This document shows positions 9,134-19,700 of a DNA stretch of 64,000 nt, piece by piece (the stretch's first letter is position 1; every line of letters starts with the position of its first letter). Under the pieces are notes generated by a model. The model was not told the DNA's origin. It searched no databases and was given only the letters and a program-made list of their open reading frames with translations. Made by a program: the position numbers and the translations under genes. Source of the stretch: Filimonas lacunae (GTDB taxonomy: Bacteria; Bacteroidota; Bacteroidia; Chitinophagales; Chitinophagaceae); NCBI RefSeq assembly GCF_002355595.1, contig NZ_AP017422.1, forward strand, positions 3,348,001 to 3,412,000. The letters are read 5' to 3'.

Positions 9134-10180
9134 TTATTGCTTCACTACAGGTGTAAGGTATTCCGGTACAATGCCCCGGTCGCGCATTACAAGGGTATCT
9201 TTAGATACAATCTGCATCAGTGGGTGATCGATGGTGTATTCCAGGTACAAAGCATCGCGGTCTTTCGCGCCCCAGCTGTTCTTCTCTCCTTTCTTCACAA
9301 ACTTACCGGTGCCGGTGGCGGTATAGCCACTGCCGGAGGCAGATATGATGCAGTTTTCGTTTTTGGCATCAAAGCTCAGCAGTACGTTCATGTTTACGTT
9401 CTGGCCGGCGGTGTTTTTAAATACCAGCGGCAGTTCCACACTGCTTAATGATTTGGTGGTGGTAGATTTTACTTCATCCTGCTCTACATACTGCTTTCTG
9501 CGGCTAAAGGTGCCATCCAGTGCACTGTTGCCGGGTTTGCCGGTAATTACGTCTACCCCTCTGCGAAGGTAGTTGCCATGCCAGGGATTTACAAACTTTA
9601 CGGTATAGATAACAAAGTCGCGTGGTTTCACCACCCAGTTGCCATCAATACAACGGTTGGGGTTGGCTACCGATGCGGTGCCGCGCAGGATGGAATCTGC
9701 TCCCTGCACATCCTTCATCAACAGCGGTATGGCGTAGGTATTGGTAAGCGACAGCGGATCAGCAAAAAACGCATCTGTCAGCTGCACCTCCACACCCCCG
9801 AGTATGTTTCCGGGGGTGATGTTTATTTTGTTAGATGCCAGAGTATAGTAGTTAGCAGGCATGGCCTGTACTTTAGCGCCGGCAGCACTGTAATACAGGT
9901 TGTTCAGCAGCGATGCATCCACATCAAAATCTATGGTCACATTCTTCTGGTTATCCCTGGTGCCGCCCAACGTAGCTTTAATGCTCACTTTATGCTCATT
10001 ATCCAGCGAGTTATCTACAATCAGGTCTTCGCCCAGCACCACCGTTCTGGCGGGGAACTGCGTGGAAAAATAAACGGTCTGGTACACAAAATCCGGCTGG
10101 GTAACATCCTGGTTCTTGTTGCAACCGGCCAGTGCCCCTGCGGCAACCGCCAGCCATGCAAAAGTTTTATACATATTCAT
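9134..10180 (-). CDS. DUF1735/DUF5627-type surface glycan-binding lipoprotein (XusE-like position)
   Basis: A 348-residue lipoprotein with signal 'FAWLAVAAGALAGCNKNQD'. The N-terminal region ('VYFSTQFPARTVVLGED', 'VTIDFDVDASLLNN', 'NYYTLASNKINITPGN') is a DUF1735 (BT_3987-like) beta-sandwich common in surface glycan-binding proteins of PULs. The C-terminal part ('RCIDGNWVVKPRDFVIYTVKFVNPWHG' in segments, then 'LEYTIDHPLMQIVSKDTLVMRD') fits DUF5627. Likely an outer-surface binding protein that helps the SusC/SusD pairs capture xylan fragments. It sits between SusD2 and the GH43 gene exactly where the xusE-type hypothetical protein lies in xylan loci of other Bacteroidota. Another ATG lies two codons downstream. 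Confidence 0.85.
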   Translation of the reverse strand: MNMYKTFAWLAVAAGALAGCNKNQDVTQPDFVYQTVYFSTQFPARTVVLGEDLIVDNSLDNEHKVSIKATLGGTRDNQKNVTIDFDVDASLLNNLYYSAAGAKVQAMPANYYTLASNKINITPGNILGGVEVQLTDAFFADPLSLTNTYAIPLLMKDVQGADSILRGTASVANPNRCIDGNWVVKPRDFVIYTVKFVNPWHGNYLRRGVDVITGKPGNSALDGTFSRRKQYVEQDEVKSTTTKSLSSVELPLVFKNTAGQNVNMNVLLSFDAKNENCIISASGSGYTATGTGKFVKKGEKNSWGAKDRDALYLEYTIDHPLMQIVSKDTLVMRDRGIVPEYLTPVVKQ

Positions 10181-10212
10181 ATTTAATTACAATTAGTGAT
10201 GATTGAAAGCGT

Positions 10213-11985
10213 TTACTGCCATCCTTTGTTCTGCACCAGGTTGTTATACTTCAGCACCTCTGAAAAAGGTATAGGGCCGTAATACATGAAATCCTGGTAT
10301 GTGCGAAGTTCCACGTTTAAGGGGGTGTAGCTGGTACCATTCACGTTCATGCCACGTGCGGTCTCATTCAGAGGCGCTTTCCAGCGGCGCAGATCCCAGA
10401 AACGGAAGCTTTCAAAGCTCAGCTCCAGGCGGCGTTCGTTGCGTATCAGTTCCCGCATTTTAACAACATCCCCCTTGCACTCTTCCAGGTAAGCATCCCC
10501 ATTACCTGCCCCTACACCTGCGCGGCTGCGTATTCTTTTAATGATGTCGTACGCAGAATAACTGTGGCTGCCGGTACCGGTTGGCCCCCAGGCTTCATTA
10601 GCCGCTTCGGCATAGGCCAGGTATATTTCTGTATAGCGGATGCGTGGGTTGTAACGGTTTTTACCACTGATAGAAGCCGGGTTACGGTTTACATCCATCC
10701 GCAGGCGTTTCTTCATATAGTAACCGGTGCGGGTAGAAGTTTCCCTTACGTTGATGCCGTTATCAGTGCCGGAATTGCTGCCGGTAAGGATCACAGAATT
10801 ACTTACCCCGGCTGTTGCACCGTTGTAGATGATATAGGCCGTTAAACGCGGATCTCTTGATTTATAGGGATTCGCCGCATCGTACTGGCTGCTGTTATGA
10901 CTGATGGGATACCCATTGGCCATAGGAAAAGCATCTACCAGGTTTTGCGTAGGGTTCATAGCGCCGTTGCCAAACAGTGTAGGCGGAAAGTTGGCTGCTT
11001 CCTGGTCGCCGTTGCCGGTTTGTATGTTTTCGCGCCAGATAATTTCAGAGGGGTTGTTGCCACCGCTGAGGCCGTCAATATCCGCCGCATTGGCATAGTA
11101 GGTATAACCGTTGGCAGGCAGGGAACTTACACCGCCTTTGTAATCAATGATTGCGCTGGCTAAGTCTGCTGCGTTGGCCCAGGTAACAGAATTAGAGGCG
11201 TGCTGAAAACCGGGACTCGCCGCCAGCAGCGCCGTTCTGGCACGGAAGGCTTTGGCAATAAGTCCGTTGAACAACTGGCGGGAGTACTGTCCCATCACAC
11301 GGTTGTACACGGCTGTTTTTTGCGTAGCCACTTTAAATTTGTCCGGTATCTGGTTTACGTTACTCAGGTCGGAGTACTCTATAGGCAGATTGGCTTCGGC
11401 ACTATCCAGGTCTTTATAAATCTGCTGCACACAGGCGGCAAAAGTAGCGCGCGGCATATTGTAGTTACCGGATGCAGCCGTTTGCATTTCGGTAATGATA
11501 GGTACACCCATCAGCTGACCATCGGCAGAAAAACCACCGTGGTTGCGCAGCAGAAAGTACATATACAACGCACGCAGGCCATAGGCCTCGCCTTTCATAC
11601 GCATTTTAAACAACACCGCTGCTTCCGGATCGGCCGCCCAGTTTACCTTGTCGGCGTTGGCCAGAAACAGGTTTACATATTGCATGGCGCCGTAGGATGG
11701 GTTCCATACCGATACAGGGCTGTTCGCTGCCGTCCACGATCCCGTAGCCATTTGCAGGTAACCATCGTTGCGTTGGTTGGTTACCGCATCATCGGTAGCA
11801 TATTCACTGTTATCATAATAAGCAGGAATGGAGCGGTACGCATTCATCAGGAAGCCTTGTGCGTAGTTGGGATCAGTATACATCTGCTCCACAGATTTGA
11901 GGTTTTCCTCATCCGGGGTCAGCATTTTTTTACAGGCGGTGCCGGTAAGTACCGCTGCCCCCAGTATAGCCAAATAAAGTTTCAT
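10213..11985 (-). CDS. SusD/RagB-family starch-binding-like lipoprotein (second pair)
   Basis: A 590-residue outer-membrane lipoprotein: signal 'MKLYLAILGAAVLTGTACKK' with lipobox Cys. I chose the ATG at 11985 because a longer frame would place a non-signal stretch before the lipobox and overlap the upstream SusC stop. The TPR-rich SusD fold shows in 'YGLRALYMYFLLRNHGG' and the C-terminal block 'IRNERRLELSFESFRFWDLRRW', a hallmark of the family. With its SusC partner (22 bp upstream) it forms a lid-and-barrel complex that takes up glycan oligomers. In the locus layout it corresponds to XusD. Substrate (xylan or arabinoxylan oligomers) is inferred from the neighbours. Confidence 0.92.
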   Translation of the reverse strand: MKLYLAILGAAVLTGTACKKMLTPDEENLKSVEQMYTDPNYAQGFLMNAYRSIPAYYDNSEYATDDAVTNQRNDGYLQMATGSWTAANSPVSVWNPSYGAMQYVNLFLANADKVNWAADPEAAVLFKMRMKGEAYGLRALYMYFLLRNHGGFSADGQLMGVPIITEMQTAASGNYNMPRATFAACVQQIYKDLDSAEANLPIEYSDLSNVNQIPDKFKVATQKTAVYNRVMGQYSRQLFNGLIAKAFRARTALLAASPGFQHASNSVTWANAADLASAIIDYKGGVSSLPANGYTYYANAADIDGLSGGNNPSEIIWRENIQTGNGDQEAANFPPTLFGNGAMNPTQNLVDAFPMANGYPISHNSSQYDAANPYKSRDPRLTAYIIYNGATAGVSNSVILTGSNSGTDNGINVRETSTRTGYYMKKRLRMDVNRNPASISGKNRYNPRIRYTEIYLAYAEAANEAWGPTGTGSHSYSAYDIIKRIRSRAGVGAGNGDAYLEECKGDVVKMRELIRNERRLELSFESFRFWDLRRWKAPLNETARGMNVNGTSYTPLNVELRTYQDFMYYGPIPFSEVLKYNNLVQNKGWQ

Positions 11986-12007
11986 ATAGCCGTGCTTTAT
12001 TAGTTCG

Positions 12008-14863
12008 TTAAAAAGAAGCCCTGATACCCAGGTTATAAAAGCGGTATTGCGGGGCGGTTCCAATATTCGTTTCCATCAGCTTGCGTTCTTTCGATAGTAC
12101 CAGCAGGTTATCGCCCAGCACGTATACACTCAGGCCATGGATAACAGAATTTTTAAACAGATCGTTATTGAAGTCGTAGGTAAGCTGTACCCGACTCAGG
12201 TTAAAACGATTGGTTTTATACATCCAGAAGGTAGAGTTTTGGTAGTTGTTGTTACCGGCAGTAGTGGTCAGGCGCGGATAGTCAGCCGTGTTTTTGGTGG
12301 CTTCTGTCCAGCGACCCCATACGGCATCCGAAAATTTGCTGGTACCTCTTACCCAGTAGTACGAACTGTTTTTAAAACCAATAGCGCCGGTTTGTCCGCT
12401 GGCCAGTGCAAACAATGTAAAATGTCTCCACTTAACAGTAAGGTTTATACCGTAGTTGAAAGGGTTGGCAGCCCAGCCGTTGCGGCCCAGGTTTACCTGG
12501 TCTTTACCATCTACCACGCCATCGTTGTTTACATCACGGTATTTAATATCACCAGGCTTTAACGTACCACCAAAGGTTTGGCGGGCATGACCATCAATAT
12601 CTGCCTGATCCTGGAAGAAGCCATCGCTGATATAACCCCAGTACGCATCCAGGGCTTTGCCTGCACGGTTCTGGTAAGCATCCAGGTAAATTTCATCACG
12701 GCGTACCGCTGTTGAATTAAACACCATACCGGTTACGCCTATAGAGTACTGTACCTCTCCTAACTTACGGTTCAGGTTTACCGCAAAGTCAACACCGGTA
12801 CGTCTGTCGTTATTGTAATTCAACCACGGGCGGAAATCACCGTTACCACTAAACCAGGAAGGATACGTAAGCACGCCCCTGGTAAGTAGGCCATTGGTGT
12901 TCTGGCGGAAATAGTTTACATCCATAGTAATAGCGCCTTTTAATAAAGAAGCTTCTAAACCTACCCGGAATTCGTTCCTGCGCACAAAGGTGAAATCAGG
13001 ATTGGTACCCTGACCAGAGATAGAAGTAAAGCCGCCGGAAGCACCATCGCGCCATGGATACCAGCCACCGAGCTGACCGTTATTGCCATAATAACCCTGG
13101 TACAGGTAGTAATCGGTAGGTGTAGTGCCATCCGGCCGGAAACCGGTAATATCCAGATCCTGCTTAATATTGGCATAAGAAGCGTTCAGCTTCAGATTGT
13201 CCACAAAGGTCACCTTGTTCTTGAAGAAAGCCTCATCGCTGATGCGCCAGCCCACCGTAACAGTAGGTGACAGTGCATTGCGTTTACCCGGCGGCATTTT
13301 GGCAGAGTGCACCACCGCTGCTGAGAAGTCAACGTAATAGCGCTTTTTAAAGTTATAGCCTGCCTGAAAGCCCAGGTTGGTATTGCGTATAGGGTGATAG
13401 GTACTACCGCCATTGTTATCAGCATCGCTGGAAAACTGCGTAAGGTACCACCAGCCCAGCAAGGTTCCGGTAATATTATGGTTAGAAGCAAAAGTGCGGT
13501 CGTAATTAAACTGCGAGCGTAAGCTCATGGTTTGCGTATACGCCGTTTGCCCTACATATTCGTTGGTAGAACTGAGGTCGTTATTGTATTTGCGCAGGGA
13601 AGTAATTACATCCTTACCATCTACGGTAGCCCAGGTAGGTTCGTAGGTAGCATAACTTACCTGGTAAGCTTCGGAATATAACGAGGTATAATCCATGCTG
13701 TACACGGTTTTAAACTTCAGCCCTTTTACAGCACTGCCCAAATCCGCCGTAGCGCCTACATTATACATCAGCGTTCTGTTACGGGTTTTGATATACCCCG
13801 CAGCCAGGTTATCTGCAAACGCATTGGTCTGGTCGGTGGATATACCACCCAGCAGGTATTGCCCGTCAATCAGGTGGTTACTGTTATCGGCAATGGTTTT
13901 TAAGCCTGCATTACCCGCACTGAACATGCTGATGGGGATAAAGGGTGAAAACCAGTTGGGACGCATAGTAGCCGAAGCCCCCCAGAAGTTGCCCCTGCCT
14001 GTATAATTGTTATTGAAAATAGCTACCGCATCGGTGCTGGCAGTAAGCCAGCTGGTGAGGTTCATATCCACATTGGCGCGGATATTAAAATTGAAATCAT
14101 TATTCTTTTTCTGCTCACCAAAATTCATGATACTGTTGTTGTACGATGCACCAAAGTTGGTGTAGTAGCGTGCAAACTCATTACCGCCCGATATTTCGGT
14201 GGTAACATCCTGCCGCGTATACGCCTTTTTAAGGTAAGCGGAGTTGAAGAAATCCACATCCGGATAGCGGTACGGGTTGGTTCCCGCAGCTGTGGCATTG
14301 ATCTGATCCTGCGTGTAACGTTCGGCAACGCCATCATTACGGCTGGCCTCGTTATACAACGTCATATAATCAGCTGCCTTCAGGTAGGAAGGATAGGCTT
14401 TGGGAAAGAACCAGCCGGAGTTGGCACGCACATCAATACTTAAAGGCTTTACTGTACCGCGCTTGGTGGTAATCAGCACTACCCCTTTGGAGGCATTGCT
14501 GCCATACAGTACCACCGAGCTGGCCCCTTTGAGTATGGTAATGGTTTCAATTTCTACCGGGCGCACATCTGTAGCGCGGCGGGGTATACCATCTACCAGT
14601 ATCAGCGGCGCCTGGCCCCATATATTGCCGGTATAGCCACCCACCAGGCTTTGCAGGTTGTCCAGGCTATACGTTGCATAATTTTTCTTTAATAGTTCGG
14701 TAACGTTAATGGAGGTTACAGCGCCCGGTAAGTCTTCCCGCGCCACTGTTTTAAAAGCCACGTTTACGAGGCTGTCTTTATTTGTCTGCGCCTTTATTGC
14801 CGCTGAATGCAGCATTGAAGCAGCAAACAGCAGGCAGCAGGCCCTTATATTTTTGATGTTCAT
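12008..14863 (-). CDS. SusC/RagA-family TonB-dependent outer-membrane transporter (second pair, lacks the usual N-terminal extension)
   Basis: A 951-residue TonB-dependent barrel. After the Sec signal ('MNIKNIRACCLLFAASMLHS') the chain goes almost directly into the plug domain ('LPGAVTSINVTELLKKNYAT', 'PLILVDGIPRRATDVRPVEI', 'ITILKGASSVVLYGSNASKG', 'VVLITTKRG'). The CarboxypepD_reg-like domain that precedes the plug in most SusC proteins, including the other two here, is absent, as is the usual canonical TonB-box region in that domain. The rest is a 22-strand barrel ending 'APQYRFYNLGIRASF'. It pairs with the SusD at 10213-11985 and corresponds to XusC in xylan loci. Glycan import across the outer membrane, powered by TonB. 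Confidence 0.92.
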   Translation of the reverse strand: MNIKNIRACCLLFAASMLHSAAIKAQTNKDSLVNVAFKTVAREDLPGAVTSINVTELLKKNYATYSLDNLQSLVGGYTGNIWGQAPLILVDGIPRRATDVRPVEIETITILKGASSVVLYGSNASKGVVLITTKRGTVKPLSIDVRANSGWFFPKAYPSYLKAADYMTLYNEASRNDGVAERYTQDQINATAAGTNPYRYPDVDFFNSAYLKKAYTRQDVTTEISGGNEFARYYTNFGASYNNSIMNFGEQKKNNDFNFNIRANVDMNLTSWLTASTDAVAIFNNNYTGRGNFWGASATMRPNWFSPFIPISMFSAGNAGLKTIADNSNHLIDGQYLLGGISTDQTNAFADNLAAGYIKTRNRTLMYNVGATADLGSAVKGLKFKTVYSMDYTSLYSEAYQVSYATYEPTWATVDGKDVITSLRKYNNDLSSTNEYVGQTAYTQTMSLRSQFNYDRTFASNHNITGTLLGWWYLTQFSSDADNNGGSTYHPIRNTNLGFQAGYNFKKRYYVDFSAAVVHSAKMPPGKRNALSPTVTVGWRISDEAFFKNKVTFVDNLKLNASYANIKQDLDITGFRPDGTTPTDYYLYQGYYGNNGQLGGWYPWRDGASGGFTSISGQGTNPDFTFVRRNEFRVGLEASLLKGAITMDVNYFRQNTNGLLTRGVLTYPSWFSGNGDFRPWLNYNNDRRTGVDFAVNLNRKLGEVQYSIGVTGMVFNSTAVRRDEIYLDAYQNRAGKALDAYWGYISDGFFQDQADIDGHARQTFGGTLKPGDIKYRDVNNDGVVDGKDQVNLGRNGWAANPFNYGINLTVKWRHFTLFALASGQTGAIGFKNSSYYWVRGTSKFSDAVWGRWTEATKNTADYPRLTTTAGNNNYQNSTFWMYKTNRFNLSRVQLTYDFNNDLFKNSVIHGLSVYVLGDNLLVLSKERKLMETNIGTAPQYRFYNLGIRASF

Positions 14864-14884
14864 TGTTACTGTTCGTTTTGAAGT

Positions 14885-16780
14885 TTACCAACCTGGATTC
14901 TGCTTAAATTCCGGATACATGTTCACATCGCTTATCAGGAACGGAAACCAGTAATGTCTTTGTCCCAGTTGTCTTTCAAACAGCACTTTTTCGCGGAAGT
15001 TGTTCACTTTTGCGGTTCTGGGGCTCTCGTATATTTCTGCATTAGGCGTGGCGCGGTCAAAATCAATACCCTTTTTTAGTGTATAAGGGCGCTCGGTTAA
15101 CAGCAGCCAGCGGCGCAGATCGTTAAAGCGGTGGCCTTCAAATGCCAGCTCTACCGCACGTTCGCGGCGGTATTCACTGCGGAAGGCATCCTGTGAACCT
15201 AAAAACTTAGCAGCTACATGGCCTACGCCCAGCCCCGGACGGTCTCTTACAAAGTTCACCGCATCTACCGCGGTTTTGCTGTAGTTGGTGGCCTGGCCGG
15301 TAGGTGAATTATTGCCTTCAGAAGCCGCTTCTGCATACAGCAGGTACACATCCGACAAGCGTAGCAGGCTTAATACAAACGTGTTGTTTTCGCGATAACC
15401 ATCCCAGTCGTTCGTGAGCTTAGAGCACAGCTTGGAGTTCATATAACCCGTAAACACCGCTTTGGTGGAGTAGTCGGTACGGAAAAAACCTCCTGTATAC
15501 AAACTCGCATACTGGCGAAACTGGTTGTTTCCCACGTTGGCGGCGTTGTTTACACATTTTTCTCCGTCAATCATAATGTCGTTATAAAAGCGGGGATCTC
15601 TGTTTCTCCAGGGATATTCCGGGGTGTAACCGCTTTCAGCATCAGCAACAGCAGGGTCGGTAATAGGCAGCCCGTTGGCCATGCCGTAATAATCCACATA
15701 GTTGGCAGTGGGATATACTTTAATACCGGAAGCGTTAATGGTCATAGGGCGGTAATCGTTCACCTGGTTCCAGCGGAAGCGGCCAGCAGCTTCTGCCAGG
15801 TTTTCCATAAAAATGGCTTCTTTTAAACCGGGTATCTTACCGTTCTGATTAAAGGTGTAGAAGAGTTGGGGGTAGTTGGCAAAATTAGCCAGTTCGTACC
15901 TCTTGGTACTCTCTATCAGTGTAAGGGCCTGGCCAAATACTTCCGCTGCTTTTTTACAGTAGTCTGCATTATAGTTGCTGTTGCCGGTAGATTCGCGGTT
16001 CATTAACGGGCTACCTGCATACAACAGGTTTTTACCCAGGAAACACAGCGCCATAATTTTATTGATGCGGAAGTTGTTGTTACCCGTAGTTTGTGCACCG
16101 GCAGTGGTTTGATCCCAATCTATTGGCAGCAGATCCGCTGCCTTCTGTAAATCGGCCGCTACTTTTTCCGCGGTAGCCTGGTAGCTTAAGCGGGGCAGTT
16201 TAGGCGTCTGATCGGTAGGCAATACCAGGTCTATATAAGGCAGGCCACCCCAATACTGCATTAACATAAAATGATACCAGCCACGGAAGAAATACAGCTG
16301 ACCGGCAATCAGGTTCTTTTCTTCATCGGTAGCCTCGTTCAGCAGCCCCAGGTTGGCAATACCTATGTTAGCTTTACGGATGGCATACCAGGATAAGCCC
16401 CACAGGTTACCCTTATCGCCACGTACCTGGCTGCTGGGAACACCACCGTTTTTAAACCACGAGCCAAAGATGGCCGTGTTCCAGCCCCAGTAATCGCCCT
16501 GGTCTATATTATACGCCAGCACCCTGGTTTCGGTAGGCTCCCACATGTCTTCATCGCCAAAGTTCCAGTTGTTGTGCGAGCCAATGCCGGTAAGCAGGGG
16601 AATAGCACTGTACAGCTCTTCGGTAAAACCCTGGAAGTTGCGAAAATCTTTAAAAGCCTGCTTATCGCTGATGTCGGTAAGGGGCGATTTATCTAAATAT
16701 TTATTACAGGAACCCAGGCCCACTGCTACGGCAAGCAATAGTGTGCAGGGCAAACATATCGTTGTAAAAAACTTTTTCAT
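14885..16780 (-). CDS. SusD/RagB-family nutrient-binding lipoprotein (first pair)
   Basis: A 631-residue lipoprotein with signal 'CTLLLAVAVGLGSCNKYLDK' and the standard 'YLDKSPLTDISDKQAF' start of mature SusD proteins. TPR helices ('GQLYFFRGWYHFMLMQYWGG') and the C-terminal signature 'YRRERAVELAFEGHRFNDLR' are clear. The C-terminus 'PEFKQNPGW' is a typical SusD ending. It lies 12 bp after the SusC stop and 21 bp before the next SusC gene, so it belongs to one operon. It corresponds to XusB, the surface xylan-binding partner of the first SusC. Ligand choice cannot be read from sequence. Confidence 0.93.
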   Translation of the reverse strand: MKKFFTTICLPCTLLLAVAVGLGSCNKYLDKSPLTDISDKQAFKDFRNFQGFTEELYSAIPLLTGIGSHNNWNFGDEDMWEPTETRVLAYNIDQGDYWGWNTAIFGSWFKNGGVPSSQVRGDKGNLWGLSWYAIRKANIGIANLGLLNEATDEEKNLIAGQLYFFRGWYHFMLMQYWGGLPYIDLVLPTDQTPKLPRLSYQATAEKVAADLQKAADLLPIDWDQTTAGAQTTGNNNFRINKIMALCFLGKNLLYAGSPLMNRESTGNSNYNADYCKKAAEVFGQALTLIESTKRYELANFANYPQLFYTFNQNGKIPGLKEAIFMENLAEAAGRFRWNQVNDYRPMTINASGIKVYPTANYVDYYGMANGLPITDPAVADAESGYTPEYPWRNRDPRFYNDIMIDGEKCVNNAANVGNNQFRQYASLYTGGFFRTDYSTKAVFTGYMNSKLCSKLTNDWDGYRENNTFVLSLLRLSDVYLLYAEAASEGNNSPTGQATNYSKTAVDAVNFVRDRPGLGVGHVAAKFLGSQDAFRSEYRRERAVELAFEGHRFNDLRRWLLLTERPYTLKKGIDFDRATPNAEIYESPRTAKVNNFREKVLFERQLGQRHYWFPFLISDVNMYPEFKQNPGW

Positions 16781-16792
16781 TGTACTTATAGT

Positions 16793-19700
16793 TTATAAGT
16801 TAATGTCAATACCCACGTTATAGCGTTTCATGGTAGGGTAAGCGCCAAAGGCGGCACTGCCGGAGAAGTTGCTTTCCCGGTCATCTGGCATTTTCGTCCA
16901 CAAGGCCAGGTTGTTACCGTTCACATACAGTCTGCATGTTTTCACACCCAGGCGGTTAATAGCTTTACCACTGAAGGTGTAGCCTATCTCCGCATTCTTT
17001 AAACGCAGGTAAGAGCCATCAAACAGGTAACGGGTACCATTGCCACCGGCAGGCATAAGTGTGCTGTAACGGGGTAGCGGAATCTGTCCACCTGCATCCT
17101 TTGTCCAGTAAGTACCTTCCACAAAAGCAACGTTAGAGCCCGAGTAGGTGTTAAAGGTGGGAAAGTCTACATAGCGGGTTACATTGTTTACACCATACAG
17201 TTGCACAAACACGCTAAAGCCTTTCCACTCCGCTCCTATGCTCATGCTGTAAGTGTTTTGTGGCGAGCTGCTGTATTGATAAGGAGCCTGATCGTAGTTA
17301 TCAATAATACCATCACCGTTATAGTCTACGATATTATAGTCGCCTGCAAACTTGGCGTTGTTGTTGGCATTGCGTTGGGTGCTGCCATAAATATCATCCC
17401 AGCTTTGAATGTAGCCATTGTTCAGGAAAGAGCGGTTCTGGCCCAGCGCCCATCCGGCCTGCTGTTGATAAGCGGGTAATAATTCCGGATCATCGCGAAA
17501 GATCACTTTATTTACCGCGTGGGTAAAGTTGGTATTGGCCCATATATGAAAGCCACCGCGGAAAGTATGACTTAAACGCAGTTCTGCTTCATACCCTTTA
17601 CCGGAAACGCGGCCCAGGTTGGCTTTGGGTGCAGCCACCCCAAAATAGGTAGGGATTGCGCGTGAGCCACCATCTATAATAACATCGCGTCTTTCATCTT
17701 TAAACACATCCACACTACCCGCAATCTCTCCATCCAGTAAACTGTACTCTACGCCCAGGTTACGCTTTTCCACGGTTTCCCAGCTAATGTTGGGGTTGCC
17801 TAACTGGGTAATATTGTAAAAGGTATACGGAGTGTTTACAATGGGGCTACCCATTTGCGCGTTGCCACCAAACGACCACTGATCTTTGTACAGCCAGCGG
17901 CCACTTACGTTATCATCCCCCACCTTACCCCAGGAAGCGCGCAGCTTCAACTGATCTATAAAAGGCAGGTGATCTTTTACAAAAGATTCGTTGCTTATCA
18001 TCCAGCCGCCCGAAAAGGAAGGGAAGAAAGCAAAACGATACGCAGGCCCGAATTTTTCCGAACCGTTATAAGCGCCGTTGGTTTCTAAAAAGTATTTGTT
18101 ATTGTAGTTATAGGTAAGACGGAAAACCCAGTCTTCTCTAAAGCGGTAGAACTCGCTGCCGGTAGCATATTTCTCCCGTTGCAACAAGGCAAGTGCCGAT
18201 ACATCATGCTTGCCAAAGCGGCGGGCATAGTTCAATTGCAGCATGTAGTTCAGGCGACGGTACGTAGCTCCTTTATCCACCGAACCGGCGGCAATAGACC
18301 AGCGCACCATATCGGTATAATCCAGCTGGGTACCACTGTTAATGGGCTGCTCGTATACCACCAAACCAGATCCAGGATCAATCCATTTACGTTGCGGGCC
18401 GTTGTATAAATCGTTAATGCCACGGCCTGTTTCAGAGAAAGTATTATCCAGTGAGATACTGCCTCTCGCGCTCAGCCCTTTGGTAATCATATTCAGCTCC
18501 TGCTGCAATACAAAATCGGTAGTCAGCTGCGTGCTGGTTCTTTTTTCCAGGCCGGATACCGCCAGGTTGTAAACAGAGTTAGGCACATCGGCATTACGGG
18601 GGGAATAGAAACCAAACGTACCATCGGAATACACCGGGCGCATCGCTTCCGGTGAAGTACGGTAGGCACTTGCCCAGTAAGAGGCATCGCCATCCGCCGC
18701 ACCCCAGGGCACTTTACGTACGCCATTGGAACCAAATATGCGCGTAGTGAATTTGGTGCTTTTGGTAAGATTGAAATCGAGGTTACTGCGTACGTTGGTA
18801 CGGCTGTAACCGTAACCACTCTGGTAGCCCCTGTTGTTCTGGAAGGTTCTGAACAAATCGCCCTCATACGTATAGTCCACCCCGGCAAAGTAAGTCACGA
18901 ACTTAGAGCCGCCTGATACACTGGCGCTGGTGTTGTACGATTTGGTGTTGCTTTTAAACAACTCTTTCTGCCAGTCTACGTTAGGGTACCTGTCCCACTC
19001 CTCCGCATTGGCCGGGTGGCGGTATTTATCAATAATGGCCAGTGGCATATAAGCCGTCCACGCGCTGGGCGTACTGGGCAGCTCGCGTTCAATTACCTGG
19101 TTTTTGAGTAACAATGCATCATACGCATCTAATTTAGCGGGTAATTTGGAAACAGTTTTCACCGTAACGTTACTACGAATACGAATGGTAGCCTTGCCTT
19201 CCTTGCCTTTTTTGGTGGTGATTAATATAACGCCGTTTGCGCCTTTTACCCCATACACTGCGGTAGCGGAGGCATCTTTTAAAATAGAAATGCTTTCTAC
19301 CGAAGCAATATCAATAGCCCCCAACGCACCGGGACGTTCTACCCCATCTACCAGAATCAGCGGCGAGCTGTTGTTCCAGGTAGTTTGCGCGCGAATCAGT
19401 ATCTGCGGTGTTTCTGCACCAGGCATACCGGTAGAGGCAGTAGTTACCAGGCCGGGCAGGTTACCGGTTAAGGCCATACCCAGGTTGCTTACGCCCCCCG
19501 TGCGTTCCAGCACCTTGCCGGTAGTTTGGCTAATGGCGCCTACTACACTGGCTTTTTTCTGCTGGCCATAGCCTACCACAATAATATCTTCCAGGTTGGC
19601 AGCCGCATCTTTTAAAGATAATACCAGGTCTTCCTGGTTATCGGCGGTCATTTCCAGGGTGGATTTGCCTACATGGCTTATTTCCAGCACCTGTTTCCCG

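Noticed and set aside
11200-12003. 267-codon open frame opposite the SusD2 gene
   Set aside because: It is an antisense shadow: no start context, no domain, and composition explained by the SusD codons.
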